Assembly: GCF_036178845.1 (NCBI RefSeq)
Contig: NZ_CP108070.1
Coordinates: 4,898,001-4,962,000 of the forward strand
Source: Streptomyces sp. NBC_00271
GTDB lineage: Bacteria > Actinomycetota > Actinomycetes > Streptomycetales > Streptomycetaceae
DNA length: 64,000 nt
Reading direction: 5' to 3'
Shown here in pieces: positions 15,820-23,349 of the stretch. Made by a program: the position numbers and the translations under genes. How positions within the stretch are numbered: position 1 is the stretch's first letter; every line of letters starts with the position of its first letter. The notes beneath the pieces are model-generated. The model was not told the DNA's origin, ran no database searches, and saw nothing but the letters and a program-made list of their open reading frames with translations.

Positions 15820-16554
15820 TTATCCCGCGGTTGCCTCGAGGGCCGCCCGCTGGATCGCCGCGAGCTCGTCGCAGCCGGCGACGGCGAGGTCGAGCAGGGC
15901 GTTCAGCTCCTTGCGGTCGAAGGGCTCGGCCTCCGCGGTGCCCTGGACCTCGACGAAGCGTCCGTCGCCGGTGCAGACGACGTTCATGTCGGTGTCGGCC
16001 TTCACGTCCTCCTCGTAGCAGAGGTCCAGGAGGGGGATCCCGCCGACGATGCCGACCGAGACGGCGGAGACCGTGCCGGTCAGGGGCTTGCGTCCGGGCT
16101 TGACCAGCTTCTTGCCCTGCGCCCAGGTGATCGCGTCGGCCAGCGCCACGTACGCGCCGGTGATGGCCGCCGTGCGCGTGCCGCCGTCGGCCTGGAGGAC
16201 GTCGCAGTCGAGGACGATGGTGTTCTCGCCGAGCGCCTTGTAGTCGATGACGGCGCGCAGGGAGCGGCCGATGAGGCGGGAGATCTCGTGCGTACGGCCG
16301 CCGATCTTGCCGCGGACCGACTCGCGGTCTCCGCGGGTGTTCGTGGCGCGGGGAAGCATGGAGTACTCGGCGGTGACCCAGCCCTCTCCGCTGCCCTTGC
16401 GCCAGCGCGGGACGCCTTCGGTGACGGAGGCGGTGCAGAACACCTTGGTGTCGCCGAAGGAGACGAGGACGGAGCCCTCGGCATGCTTGCTCCAGCCGCG
16501 CTGGATGGTGATGGGGCGCAGTTGTTCGGGGGTGCGGCCGTCGATTCGAGACAT
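15820..16554 (-). CDS. rph: Ribonuclease PH
   Basis: A 244-residue phosphorolytic 3'-5' exoribonuclease that trims tRNA 3' ends. Family-specific blocks are [20 protein letters not shown], the phosphate-binding region [14 protein letters not shown] followed by [37 protein letters not shown], and [11 protein letters not shown] near the C-terminus. The length matches the family. Confidence 0.96.
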   Translation of the reverse strand: MSRIDGRTPEQLRPITIQRGWSKHAEGSVLVSFGDTKVFCTASVTEGVPRWRKGSGEGWVTAEYSMLPRATNTRGDRESVRGKIGGRTHEISRLIGRSLRAVIDYKALGENTIVLDCDVLQADGGTRTAAITGAYVALADAITWAQGKKLVKPGRKPLTGTVSAVSVGIVGGIPLLDLCYEEDVKADTDMNVVCTGDGRFVEVQGTAEAEPFDRKELNALLDLAVAGCDELAAIQRAALEATAG

Positions 16555-16580
16555 GGCGTTGAGCCTAGTCGCATACGGCT

Positions 16581-16614
16581 GAGGGGCCGCCTCCGGTTGC
16601 GGAAGCGGCCCCTC
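16581..16614. terminator. Hairpin between rph promoter region and nagF end
   Basis: GAGGGGCCGC (16581-16590) pairs perfectly with GCGGCCCCTC (16605-16614), and the stem extends inward by TCCG/CGGA around a GTTG loop. It lies about 60 bases beyond the nagF stop and is the likely end of the nagF transcript, although no T run follows. Confidence 0.6.
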
Positions 16615-16648
16615 AAGGGTGAGGTAGGGGGCTCAAGGGTGCCCCTTC

Positions 16649-16678
16649 GGCTCACATCGGTTCACATCGGTTCACATC
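16649..16678. repeat. Three tandem 10-bp repeats over the nagF stop
   Basis: GGCTCACATC, GGTTCACATC and GGTTCACATC follow one another without spacer. The third copy contains the nagF stop codon. Only one base differs between copies. Confidence 0.75.
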
Positions 16679-16905
16679 ATGTCTTCGATGTCCGCGGCGA
16701 TGGGGTCGGCGTCGGTGCCGATGACGACCTGGATGGCGGTGCCCATCTTGACGACGCCGTGGGCGCCGGCGGCCTTCAGGGCGGCCTCGTCGACCTTGCT
16801 CGGGTCCACGACCTCGGTACGCAGGCGGGTGATGCAGCCCTCGACCTCTTCGATGTTGTCGATGCCGCCGAGCCCGGCGACGATCTTCTCAGCCTTCGTG
16901 GCCAT
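16672..16905 (-). CDS. nagF: PTS N-acetylglucosamine EIIB component
   Basis: A 77-residue stand-alone EIIB domain of the glucose/GlcNAc family. The phosphorylated Cys24 is in EVEGCITRLRTEVVD, followed by AAGAHGVVKMGTAIQVVIGT. It receives phosphate from EIIA (Crr) and passes it to GlcNAc during uptake through the EIIC permeases encoded divergently. In S. coelicolor the equivalent gene is nagF next to nagE1 and nagE2, and the order here is the same. The intergenic region to nagE1 holds a DasR box that probably controls both genes. Confidence 0.92.
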   Translation of the reverse strand: MATKAEKIVAGLGGIDNIEEVEGCITRLRTEVVDPSKVDEAALKAAGAHGVVKMGTAIQVVIGTDADPIAADIEDMM

Positions 16906-17022
16906 GTCCTACTCCCTGATCCGAACCGCTTTGTCGCAGTAACCCACAGTTGGCCCATCTTTGCGAGCGGCCATGTCGCGCGTACCGAATGATGGCGTTC
17001 ACGACAGCGCAACCGTTCGCCG

Positions 17023-17038
17023 ACTGGTCTACACCAGT
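17023..17038. promoter_or_regulatory. DasR operator (dre) between nagF and nagE1
   Basis: ACTGGTCTACACCAGT is nearly identical to the established dre consensus (about ACTGGTCTAGACCACT) and is itself almost palindromic. It lies 42 bases before the nagE1 start and about 118 bases from the nagF start, where DasR, a GntR-family repressor released by glucosamine-6-phosphate, would block both. Confidence 0.9.
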
Positions 17039-17079
17039 GGGCGTGCGGTCGCCAACCCGGCCCCGTCCGGAGGACGCCC

Positions 17080-18369
17080 ATGAGTGCCGACAGCACCCCC
17101 GCGCCCGCACGGGCCCGCTGGAACAAGCTGTTCCAGGGGCTGCAGAAGATGGGGCGCAGCCTCCAGCTGCCGATCGCCGTGCTGCCGGCCGCGGGCCTTC
17201 TCATCGGGCTCGGCCAGCCTGGTGTATTCGGCGCCGAGGGGCTCGGCTGGGACAACGTCTCCAAGATCATGAGAGGTGCGGGCGGCGCGCTGCTCGACGG
17301 CTCGCTCGGGCTGCCGCTGCTGTTCTGTGTGGGCGTGGCCATCGGCATGGCGAAGAAGTCGGACGGGTCGACGGCGCTCGCGGCGGTCGCCGGTTTCCTC
17401 GTCTACTACAACGTGCTGCGCCAGTTCCCGGTGAGCTGCCCGGGCGGGGCGAAGGCTCTCACGAACATCGGCTGCCAGGCGGCCGATGCCTCCGTGGCCC
17501 CGTTCACGTACCAGAATCCGGGGGTCTTCGGCGGCATCGTCATGGGGCTGATGACCGCGTACATCTGGCAGCGCTACCACCGCACGAGGCTGGTCGACTG
17601 GCTCGGGTTCTTCAACGGGCGGCGGCTGGTGCCGATCGTCATGGCGTTCGTGGCCATCGCGTTCGCCGTGCTGTGTCTGTGGGTCTGGCCGCCGGTGGGG
17701 CGGGGCCTCGAGCACTTCAGCGACTGGCTGGTGGGACTGGGCTCCTGGGGTGCCGGTGTCTTCGGCGTGGCCAACCGGGCGCTGCTGGTGGTCGGTCTGC
17801 ACCAGTTCCTGAACGTGCCCGTCTGGTTCCAGTTCGGCAGCTACACCGCGCCGGACGGGACGGTCGTGCACGGTGACATCACCATGTTCCTGGCGGGCGA
17901 CCCGAACGCCGGGCAGTTCACGTCCGGCTTCTTCCCCATCATGATGTTCGCGCTGCCCGCGGCGGCGCTGGCCATCACGCACTGCGCCCGGCCCGAGCGC
18001 CGTAAGGAGGTCGGCGGGCTCATGCTGTCGGTCGCGCTGACCTCGTTCGTCACGGGCATCACGGAACCGCTCGAGTACTCCTTCCTGTTCGTCGCGCCCG
18101 TGCTGTACGTGATCCACGCGCTGCTGACGGGAGTGTCGATGGCGGTGACCTGGGGGGTGGGCGTGCATGACGGTTTCGGCTTCTCCGCCGGGGTCATCGA
18201 CTACGTCATCAACTGGCATCTGGCGACCAGGCCGTGGGCGATCGTGCCGATCGGGCTGTGCTTCGCGGTCGTGTACTACGTGATCTTCCGGTTCGCGATC
18301 ACGAAGTTCGATCTGAAGACTCCGGGCAGGGAGCCGGAGGAGGAGCACGAGGACACGACCAAGCCGTAG
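17080..18369 (+). CDS. nagE1: PTS N-acetylglucosamine EIIC permease (NagE1-type)
   Basis: A 429-residue membrane EIIC of the glucose superfamily. Residues 13-50 are the conserved entrance (KLFQGLQKMGRSLQLPIAVL). Later come VGVAIGMAKKSDGSTALAAV, the GITEPLEYSF substrate-site motif and GVHDGFGFSAGVIDY. There is no fused IIB or IIA, as expected with a separate nagF. ATG 17080 has CCGGAGG seven bases upstream. It is about 65% similar by eye to the downstream permease, a tandem duplication. In S. coelicolor NagE2 carries most GlcNAc flux and NagE1 is secondary. Confidence 0.9.
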   Translation: MSADSTPAPARARWNKLFQGLQKMGRSLQLPIAVLPAAGLLIGLGQPGVFGAEGLGWDNVSKIMRGAGGALLDGSLGLPLLFCVGVAIGMAKKSDGSTALAAVAGFLVYYNVLRQFPVSCPGGAKALTNIGCQAADASVAPFTYQNPGVFGGIVMGLMTAYIWQRYHRTRLVDWLGFFNGRRLVPIVMAFVAIAFAVLCLWVWPPVGRGLEHFSDWLVGLGSWGAGVFGVANRALLVVGLHQFLNVPVWFQFGSYTAPDGTVVHGDITMFLAGDPNAGQFTSGFFPIMMFALPAAALAITHCARPERRKEVGGLMLSVALTSFVTGITEPLEYSFLFVAPVLYVIHALLTGVSMAVTWGVGVHDGFGFSAGVIDYVINWHLATRPWAIVPIGLCFAVVYYVIFRFAITKFDLKTPGREPEEEHEDTTKP

Positions 18370-18500
18370 GCGGTTCGTTCACGGGCCGTGGGCTCGCGCC
18401 TCTTCGGGGCGCGGCTTCGTCGTGTCCGGAACCGATTCCTCCCCTTATGGCCCGGGCCACAAAATTCGTGGGTTCCTTATCTCACCTTCACCGTGCTACA

Positions 18501-18533
18501 ACAGGTCTACACCACTGAGTGGTGTAGACCACG
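18501..18533. promoter_or_regulatory. Paired DasR operators (dre) before nagE2
   Basis: ACAGGTCTACACCACT (18501-18516) and AGTGGTGTAGACCACG (18518-18533) are two dre boxes in inverted arrangement, separated by one base. They form a larger palindrome centred at 18517, about 67 bases upstream of the nagE2 start. A double site implies tighter repression than the single site at nagE1. Confidence 0.92.
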
Positions 18534-18599
18534 CGGATGCTGCCCGCCCCATTCTTTGCCCCTTCCCGTCCCCCGGCAGCACCGGCACATGGAGGAACT

Positions 18600-19850
18600 A
18601 TGAGCACCGCCAGCGCAACGGCGGCACCCGCGAAGAAGCGGGGATCCGGTCTGTTCCAGGGCCTGCAGAAGGTCGGCCGCAGCTTGCAGCTCCCGATCGC
18701 CGTGCTGCCGGCGGCGGGCATCCTGCTCCGCCTCGGGCAGCCCGACGTGTTCGGCAAGGACGGCCTCGGCTGGAACAAGGTCGCGGCCGTGTTCATGACC
18801 GCCGGCGACGCCGTGTTCAGCAACCTGCCGCTGCTGTTCTGCGTCGGCATCGCCATCGGCTTCGCCAAGAAGGCCGACGGCTCCACGGCGCTGGCGGCGC
18901 TGGTCGGCTTCCTGGTCTACAAGAACGTACTCACCGCGTTCCCGATCACCGACGCCAAGGTCACCAAGGGCGCGGACGTCGCCGCAACGTACAACGACCC
19001 CAAGGTCCTCGGCGGCATCATCATGGGCCTGATAGCCGCCGTCACCTGGCAGCGGTTCCACCGCACCAAGCTTCCCGACTGGCTGGGCTTCTTCAACGGC
19101 CGCCGCCTGGTCCCGATCCTGATGGCCTTCATCGGCACGGCCGTCGGCGTGTTCTTCGGTCTGGTCTGGGAGCCGATCGGCAACGTCATCACCGACTTCG
19201 GCCAGTGGATGACCGGCCTCGGCGCCGTCGGCGCGGGCATCTTCGGCGCGATCAACCGCGCGCTGCTCCCGGTCGGCATGCACCAGTTCGTGAACACCGT
19301 GGCCTGGCAGGAGATCGGCTCCTACAAGGACTCCGCCGGTGCCGTGTGGCACGGTGACCTGCCGCGTTTCTTCCACGGTGACCCGACCGCCGGCCAGTTC
19401 ATGACGGGCTTCTTCCCCATCATGATGTTCGCGCTCCCGGCCGCCGCCCTGGCGATCACGCATTGCGCGCGTCCCGAGCGACGCAAGGCGGTCGGCGGCA
19501 TGATGATGTCGCTCGCGCTGACTTCCTTCGTCACGGGTATCACCGAGCCGATCGAGTTCGCGTTCATGTTCATCGCGCCGGTCCTGTACGTGATCCACGT
19601 GGTCCTGACCGCCCTGTCGATGGCCGTCACCTGGGCCCTGGGCGTCCACCATGGCTTCAGCTTCTCGGCCGGCGCCATCGACTACTTCCTGAACTGGAAC
19701 CTGGCCACCAAACCCTGGATGATCATCCCGATCGGCCTGGTCTTCGCGGTGATCTACTACGCGGTCTTCCGCTTCGCGATCATTAGGTGGAACCTCCCCA
19801 CGCCGGGCCGCGAGCCCGAAGAGGAGCTCGAGGACCTCACGAAGGCGTGA
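18600..19850 (+). CDS. nagE2: PTS N-acetylglucosamine EIIC permease (NagE2-type)
   Basis: A 416-residue EIIC permease and paralogue of the gene before it: the same entrance motif (GLFQGLQKVGRSLQLPIAVL), CVGIAIGFAKKADGSTALAA, GITEPIEFAF and GVHHGFSFSAGAIDYF. The start is ATG 18600 with GGAGGA at a normal distance; the upstream in-frame extension to 18537 would overlap no signal and is rejected. It transports and, with NagF, phosphorylates GlcNAc. Transcription should be derepressed when DasR leaves the double dre. A strong terminator follows. Confidence 0.93.
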   Translation: MSTASATAAPAKKRGSGLFQGLQKVGRSLQLPIAVLPAAGILLRLGQPDVFGKDGLGWNKVAAVFMTAGDAVFSNLPLLFCVGIAIGFAKKADGSTALAALVGFLVYKNVLTAFPITDAKVTKGADVAATYNDPKVLGGIIMGLIAAVTWQRFHRTKLPDWLGFFNGRRLVPILMAFIGTAVGVFFGLVWEPIGNVITDFGQWMTGLGAVGAGIFGAINRALLPVGMHQFVNTVAWQEIGSYKDSAGAVWHGDLPRFFHGDPTAGQFMTGFFPIMMFALPAAALAITHCARPERRKAVGGMMMSLALTSFVTGITEPIEFAFMFIAPVLYVIHVVLTALSMAVTWALGVHHGFSFSAGAIDYFLNWNLATKPWMIIPIGLVFAVIYYAVFRFAIIRWNLPTPGREPEEELEDLTKA

Positions 19851-19863
19851 GGCCCGCCACGAT

Positions 19864-19917
19864 GTGACGAAGGCCCCCGCAGCCCGGCTATCGCTGGGCC
19901 ACGGGGGCCTTCGTCAC
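19864..19917. terminator. Strong bidirectional terminator after nagE2
   Basis: GTGACGAAGGCCCCCG (19864-19879) pairs perfectly with CGGGGGCCTTCGTCAC (19902-19917), a 16-bp stem. It lies between the convergent ends of nagE2 and the SDR gene. Confidence 0.85.
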
Positions 19918-19927
19918 GCCCGCGCCC

Positions 19928-20626
19928 TCATCGCAGCAGGCTGCCGCCGTCCACGGTCAGAACCTGGCCGGTCAGCGCCTCCGCGGCCTCGGAGGCCAGG
20001 AAACCCACGGTCGCCGCGACATCCTCGGGGACGAGTGGACGGGGCAGTGCCTGTGTCGCCTCGGCCATGACGAACGCCTCGTCGGGCTGATACGCGGTCG
20101 CCGGGGTGCGGGTGAGCCCCGGAGCCACGGACGTCACGGCGATACCGTCCTTGCCCAGCCCGACGGCCAGGGTGCGTCCGAACGCGGTGAGAGCCCCTTT
20201 GCTGGTGATGTAGCCGAGCAGGTCGGCGCTGGGCGGCTTCCATACGGTGTCGGAGGTGATGAGCACGATCCGACCGAACCCGCGCTCCCGCATGCCGGGG
20301 ATGAAGGCCTGGGACAACAGCAGAACCGACTCGACGTTGACGGCCTGGATCCGTCGCCAGGTGGCGAGGTCGACGGTGTCGAGTTCCACCAGGTCGCTCG
20401 CGGCGGCCGAGTGGACGAGCACATCGACCCGGCCGTACGTCTCGAGGACTTCGGCGGCAGCCCTCCGTACGTCCTGTTCCACACCGAGATCGCAGGCGAT
20501 GTCGCCGGCGCGGTCCAGCACCACGACGCGGTGGCCCAGCCGGGCGAGTTCACGGACGATCGCCCCGCCGATCGCGCCGTCCCCGCCGGTCACCACCGCG
20601 ACCCGTGAGGTCGAGACATCAGCCAT
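19928..20626 (-). CDS. SDR-family oxidoreductase
   Basis: A 232-residue classical short-chain dehydrogenase. The nucleotide site is VAVVTGGDGAIGGAIVREL with the adenine-pocket Asp in VVVLDRAGDI. An NNAG-equivalent HSAAAS, an active Ser in IVLITSDTV and the catalytic YITSK (Tyr and Lys) are present, and the C-terminus TGQVLTVDGG is standard. Asp after beta-2 favours NAD(H). It starts at ATG 20626 with GAGGAG upstream and is divergent from the Rrf2 regulator. A candidate operator shared with the exported MBL gene lies 73 bases upstream. The substrate is unknown. Confidence 0.88.
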   Translation of the reverse strand: MADVSTSRVAVVTGGDGAIGGAIVRELARLGHRVVVLDRAGDIACDLGVEQDVRRAAAEVLETYGRVDVLVHSAAASDLVELDTVDLATWRRIQAVNVESVLLLSQAFIPGMRERGFGRIVLITSDTVWKPPSADLLGYITSKGALTAFGRTLAVGLGKDGIAVTSVAPGLTRTPATAYQPDEAFVMAEATQALPRPLVPEDVAATVGFLASEAAEALTGQVLTVDGGSLLR

Positions 20627-20945
20627 GGTTCATCTCCTCGTTTCGCGACGCCGGTCGGTGGACTGCGGTGGCCACGAGCGCGGCACCCACACAACAGCTT
20701 GCTCCGCCAAGCAATTGTGCGCCGCCGTCGGCCGCACGGCAAGTGCCGCTGTCGGCCACACGGCAAGCCGCGGATACCAGAGGCGCCGGAAACCGACCAG
20801 CCGCCGGACGCAGCGGTGACCGGCTCGGGCCCGCCGTCGCTGCGGCATAGTGGGACGTGATAGCGCCACACGCCGCGGCACCTCCCGGGTACGGGCCGGT
20901 GCGGACGCGTGTGCACCTGCCCCCCTTACACACTTCGGGACCGCA
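20627..20945. promoter_or_regulatory. Divergent SDR/Rrf2 control region with inverted and direct repeats
   Basis: No gene is seen in this 319-base gap. It holds the 16-bp motif TTGCTCCGCCAAGCAA at 20699-20714, whose ends TTGCT/AGCAA are inverted. It also holds a 17-bp direct repeat, GTCGGCCGCACGGCAAG at 20727-20743 and GTCGGCCACACGGCAAG at 20751-20767, spaced 24 bases with one mismatch. The first motif recurs at 22167-22182 before the MBL gene, so this is probably the operator of the neighbouring Rrf2 regulator. Confidence 0.65.
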
Positions 20946-21392
20946 ATGCCTACCAGCAGCCGCTTCGTCGTCGCCGTCCACGCCCTGGTCGCCCTCGCGG
21001 TCAGCGGCGACAAGCCCCTGCGCTCCGAAGACCTCGCCTACTCGGCCCATACGAGTCCTGTCGTGATCCGGGGCCTGCTTTCCCGGCTGAGCAGCGCGGG
21101 TCTCACCAAGTCCCAGCTCGGGGCGGGCGGTGGCGCACTCCTGGCCAAGCCGGCCGAGGAGATGCGGCTGCTTGAGGTGTACGAGGCGGTGGAGGACACC
21201 CGGCTGTTCACCATGCACCGCACGCCGCCGCCGGCCGACTGCGCGGTCGGCAGCAACATCGTGGACGCCCTCCAGCCTGCTCTGATCCGCGCTCGTGAGG
21301 CATTCGAGGCGGAACTGGACCACACCACGATCGCGGAACTCGCCGACGCGGTCGCCCGTCTCGGAAAGTTCACGATGCCGCTCGAATGGTGA
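20946..21392 (+). CDS. Rrf2-family transcriptional regulator with one cysteine
   Basis: A 148-residue winged-helix regulator. The N-terminal half is a typical Rrf2 HTH (SSRFVVAVHALVALAVSGDK ... YSAHTSPVVIRGLLSRLSSAG, wing LGAGGGALLAKPAEEMRLLEVYEAVE). It lacks the three-cysteine cluster of IscR/NsrR iron-sulfur members. Only one Cys (PADCAVG) is present, as in YwnA/thiol-sensing members, so it may sense electrophiles or thiol stress. ATG 20946 is chosen over GTG 20850 by family length, though the ribosome binding site is weak. It probably regulates the SDR, NTF2-like and MBL genes around it. Confidence 0.85.
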   Translation: MPTSSRFVVAVHALVALAVSGDKPLRSEDLAYSAHTSPVVIRGLLSRLSSAGLTKSQLGAGGGALLAKPAEEMRLLEVYEAVEDTRLFTMHRTPPPADCAVGSNIVDALQPALIRAREAFEAELDHTTIAELADAVARLGKFTMPLEW

Positions 21393-21428
21393 GCGCCCGA
21401 CGGGGTGACCCGTGGTCCCGCTTGGAAA

Positions 21429-21449
21429 TAAGTGTCGCTGTGTCACTTA
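21429..21449. promoter_or_regulatory. Palindromic site before the NTF2-like gene
   Basis: TAAGTG (21429-21434) and CACTTA (21444-21449) form an inverted repeat with a 9-base spacer. It lies in the 250-base gap between the Rrf2 gene and the NTF2-like gene and differs from the TTGCT/AGCAA motif. It is a possible second operator. Confidence 0.45.
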
Positions 21450-21641
21450 CACAGTGCTACTCTCGGGCATCCGCCGGGCCGACGGGGTGACGAATCCCGC
21501 TCGCCCGAGTCATGAGTGCGCGTGCGATGCTCCCCGACTCGGCGAACCCTGCGGTCCATCACGGTCAATCCCCCAGGCAGCCGCCCCTCCCGGCGGACGC
21601 CCTCCACGATCGGAGCGCAAGATGAGCAACACCCCTCGGCT

Positions 21642-22037
21642 GTGGACCTGCTGCGGCGCAGCCTCGACACCTTCCTCGCAAAGGACATGAAGGCCTGGAC
21701 GGACCTGTGCGCCGACGATGTCGTCGCCGAATTCCCGTTCGCCCCGGAGGGAGCGCCGGCGCGTATCGAGGGGCGCGAGGCCCTCTTCGACTACCTCCGC
21801 GGCTACCCCGACGTCATCGACGTGCGGGAGATCCCGGCGGTGCGCGTCTATCCGACCGACGACGAGAACGTGGCGATCGCGCAGTGGAGCGTGAAGGGCA
21901 GCGTGGCGTCCAACGGCAATCCCTACAACATGAGTTACGCAACCTTCGTGACCTTCCGCGACGGTCTCATCGTGAACTACCGGGAGTACTGGAACCCGCA
22001 GGTCTTCCTGAACGCGCTCGCCAGCACGAACTTCTGA
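21642..22037 (+). CDS. NTF2/SnoaL-like domain protein, start disrupted or atypical
   Basis: A SnoaL-like (nuclear transport factor 2 fold) protein of about 130 residues: VDLLRRSLDTFLAKDMKAWT ... DDVVAEFPFAPEG ... EGREALFDYLRGYPDVIDV ... YREYWNPQVFLNAL. A good start exists at ATG 21622, with GGAG seven bases upstream, encoding MSNTP. That frame is one base out of register with the conserved SAVDLL stretch, so a one-base deletion near 21631-21635 is suspected. In the present sequence translation would have to begin at GTG 21642 or much further upstream. Such domains bind small hydrophobic ligands or serve as cyclases and isomerases. Confidence 0.65.
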   Translation: MDLLRRSLDTFLAKDMKAWTDLCADDVVAEFPFAPEGAPARIEGREALFDYLRGYPDVIDVREIPAVRVYPTDDENVAIAQWSVKGSVASNGNPYNMSYATFVTFRDGLIVNYREYWNPQVFLNALASTNF

Positions 22038-22138
22038 TTCCACAGCCGTAGTTGCAGACCCCGGACGCCGCCGGCCGGCACAGGCCGACAGCAGCCGGCG
22101 GAAGTCGGCCCGCGGCGTCCACGAGAAAGCCAGATTCC

Positions 22139-22182
22139 TTGCCCAAGCAATCAAATGGCTCTATGGTTGCTCCGTCAAGCAA
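22139..22182. promoter_or_regulatory. Two TTGC/GCAA motifs before the exported MBL hydrolase
   Basis: TTGCTCCGTCAAGCAA at 22167-22182 matches the motif at 20699-20714 in 15 of 16 bases and ends 43 bases before the MBL start codon. A shorter relative, TTGCCCAAGCAA, lies at 22139-22150. This supports co-regulation with the SDR gene. Confidence 0.65.
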
Positions 22183-22225
22183 GTCATGTGCCTTGCAGCG
22201 AACTTGCAGAGAAGAGGTCCGGAAC

Positions 22226-23290
22226 ATGGACACCCACGCCACCCGCCGAAGCCTCCTGGCGCGCGCCGCCGCCCTCGCCGCGGTACCCGCGATCGGCTCC
22301 GTCGTCGCGGACACGGCACTGGGCTCACCGGCCATCGCCGCCGACGCCACCGACCTGCCCGACTACGCCCCGGTCCCCCGGTCGTCGCTCGGCCCGGCGA
22401 TCAACAGCCAGGGCTACTACGTCGGACGGATCAAACGGAACCTGTACTGGGTCACCGACGGAACCTACGTCTCGGCCTTCCTGACCACCCGCGACGGCGT
22501 GGTGCTCCTCGACGCGCCGCCGTCGCTCGGCCACAACATCCAGCGCGCGATCGACGACGTGACGAAGCCCAACGGGCTGACCAACAAGGTCACGCACCTG
22601 ATCTATTCGCACCACCACTCCGACCACGCGGGCGGGTCGGGCATCTTCGGCCGACGGGTGACCCGGATCGGGCACTCCGAGACCCGCAGACTGCTCATAC
22701 GGGACAACGACCCCAACAAGCCGGCCCCCGAGGAGACCTTCGACGACCACCGGGTGCTCCACATCGGCGGCGAGCGCATCGAACTCGCATGGCACGGCGC
22801 CAACCACACCCCGGACAACATCTACATCCACCTGCCCGACCACGACACGCTGATGCTCGTGGACGTCGCCCTGCCCGGCTGGGTGCCGTTCGCGAACCTC
22901 AACATCAACGAGGACATCCCGGGCTCGCTGCTGGCGCCGGCCAAGGCCCTGAAGTACCCGTGGACCACCTTCATCGGAGGCCACCTCGGCCGGCTGGGGA
23001 CGCGGCACGACCTCAAGATCCACCAGGCCTACATGGACGACCTCGACGCGGAGATCCGCCGCGCACTCACGACGGTCGACGCGACGCCGTACTTCGTCAA
23101 GTACGGCAACAACACCTGGGCCGCGGTGAAGACCTACCTCGACGAGGTGATCGCGGTCGCCTCACGCCCTGTCGTGACCAAGTACACCGGGACCCTCGCC
23201 GCCGCCGACGTCTTCACCGAGAGCAACGCCTTCATGCTGATGGAGTCGATACGCCTCGACGGCGGCTTCGGAATGACGGTCCACGACTGA
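22226..23290 (+). CDS. Tat-exported metallo-beta-lactamase-fold hydrolase
   Basis: 354 residues. The N-terminus has a twin-arginine type signal (ATRRSLLARAAALAAVPAIG, cleavage probably after AIAADA). The MBL fold follows, with the zinc motif YSHHHSDHAGGSG (HxHxDH), further His in WHGANHTPDN, and Asp in MLVDVALPGW. A C-terminal region of about 120 residues contains no second catalytic site. It should act outside the membrane on an unknown substrate, possibly a lactone or thioester. ATG 22226 has AGAGG about ten bases upstream. It is the last gene of the Rrf2 cassette. Confidence 0.85.
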   Translation: MDTHATRRSLLARAAALAAVPAIGSVVADTALGSPAIAADATDLPDYAPVPRSSLGPAINSQGYYVGRIKRNLYWVTDGTYVSAFLTTRDGVVLLDAPPSLGHNIQRAIDDVTKPNGLTNKVTHLIYSHHHSDHAGGSGIFGRRVTRIGHSETRRLLIRDNDPNKPAPEETFDDHRVLHIGGERIELAWHGANHTPDNIYIHLPDHDTLMLVDVALPGWVPFANLNINEDIPGSLLAPAKALKYPWTTFIGGHLGRLGTRHDLKIHQAYMDDLDAEIRRALTTVDATPYFVKYGNNTWAAVKTYLDEVIAVASRPVVTKYTGTLAAADVFTESNAFMLMESIRLDGGFGMTVHD

Positions 23291-23314
23291 CCGCTGTCCG
23301 CAGCCCGGACAGGC

Positions 23315-23347
23315 CCTGGGGCCGCCCGCACGGACTGCCTCCCCAGG
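23315..23347. terminator. Candidate terminator between convergent hydrolase genes
   Basis: CCTGGGG (23315-23321) and CCCCAGG (23341-23347) pair across a 19-base loop, in the 59 bases between two convergent stops. Confidence 0.45.
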
Positions 23348-23349
23348 AT

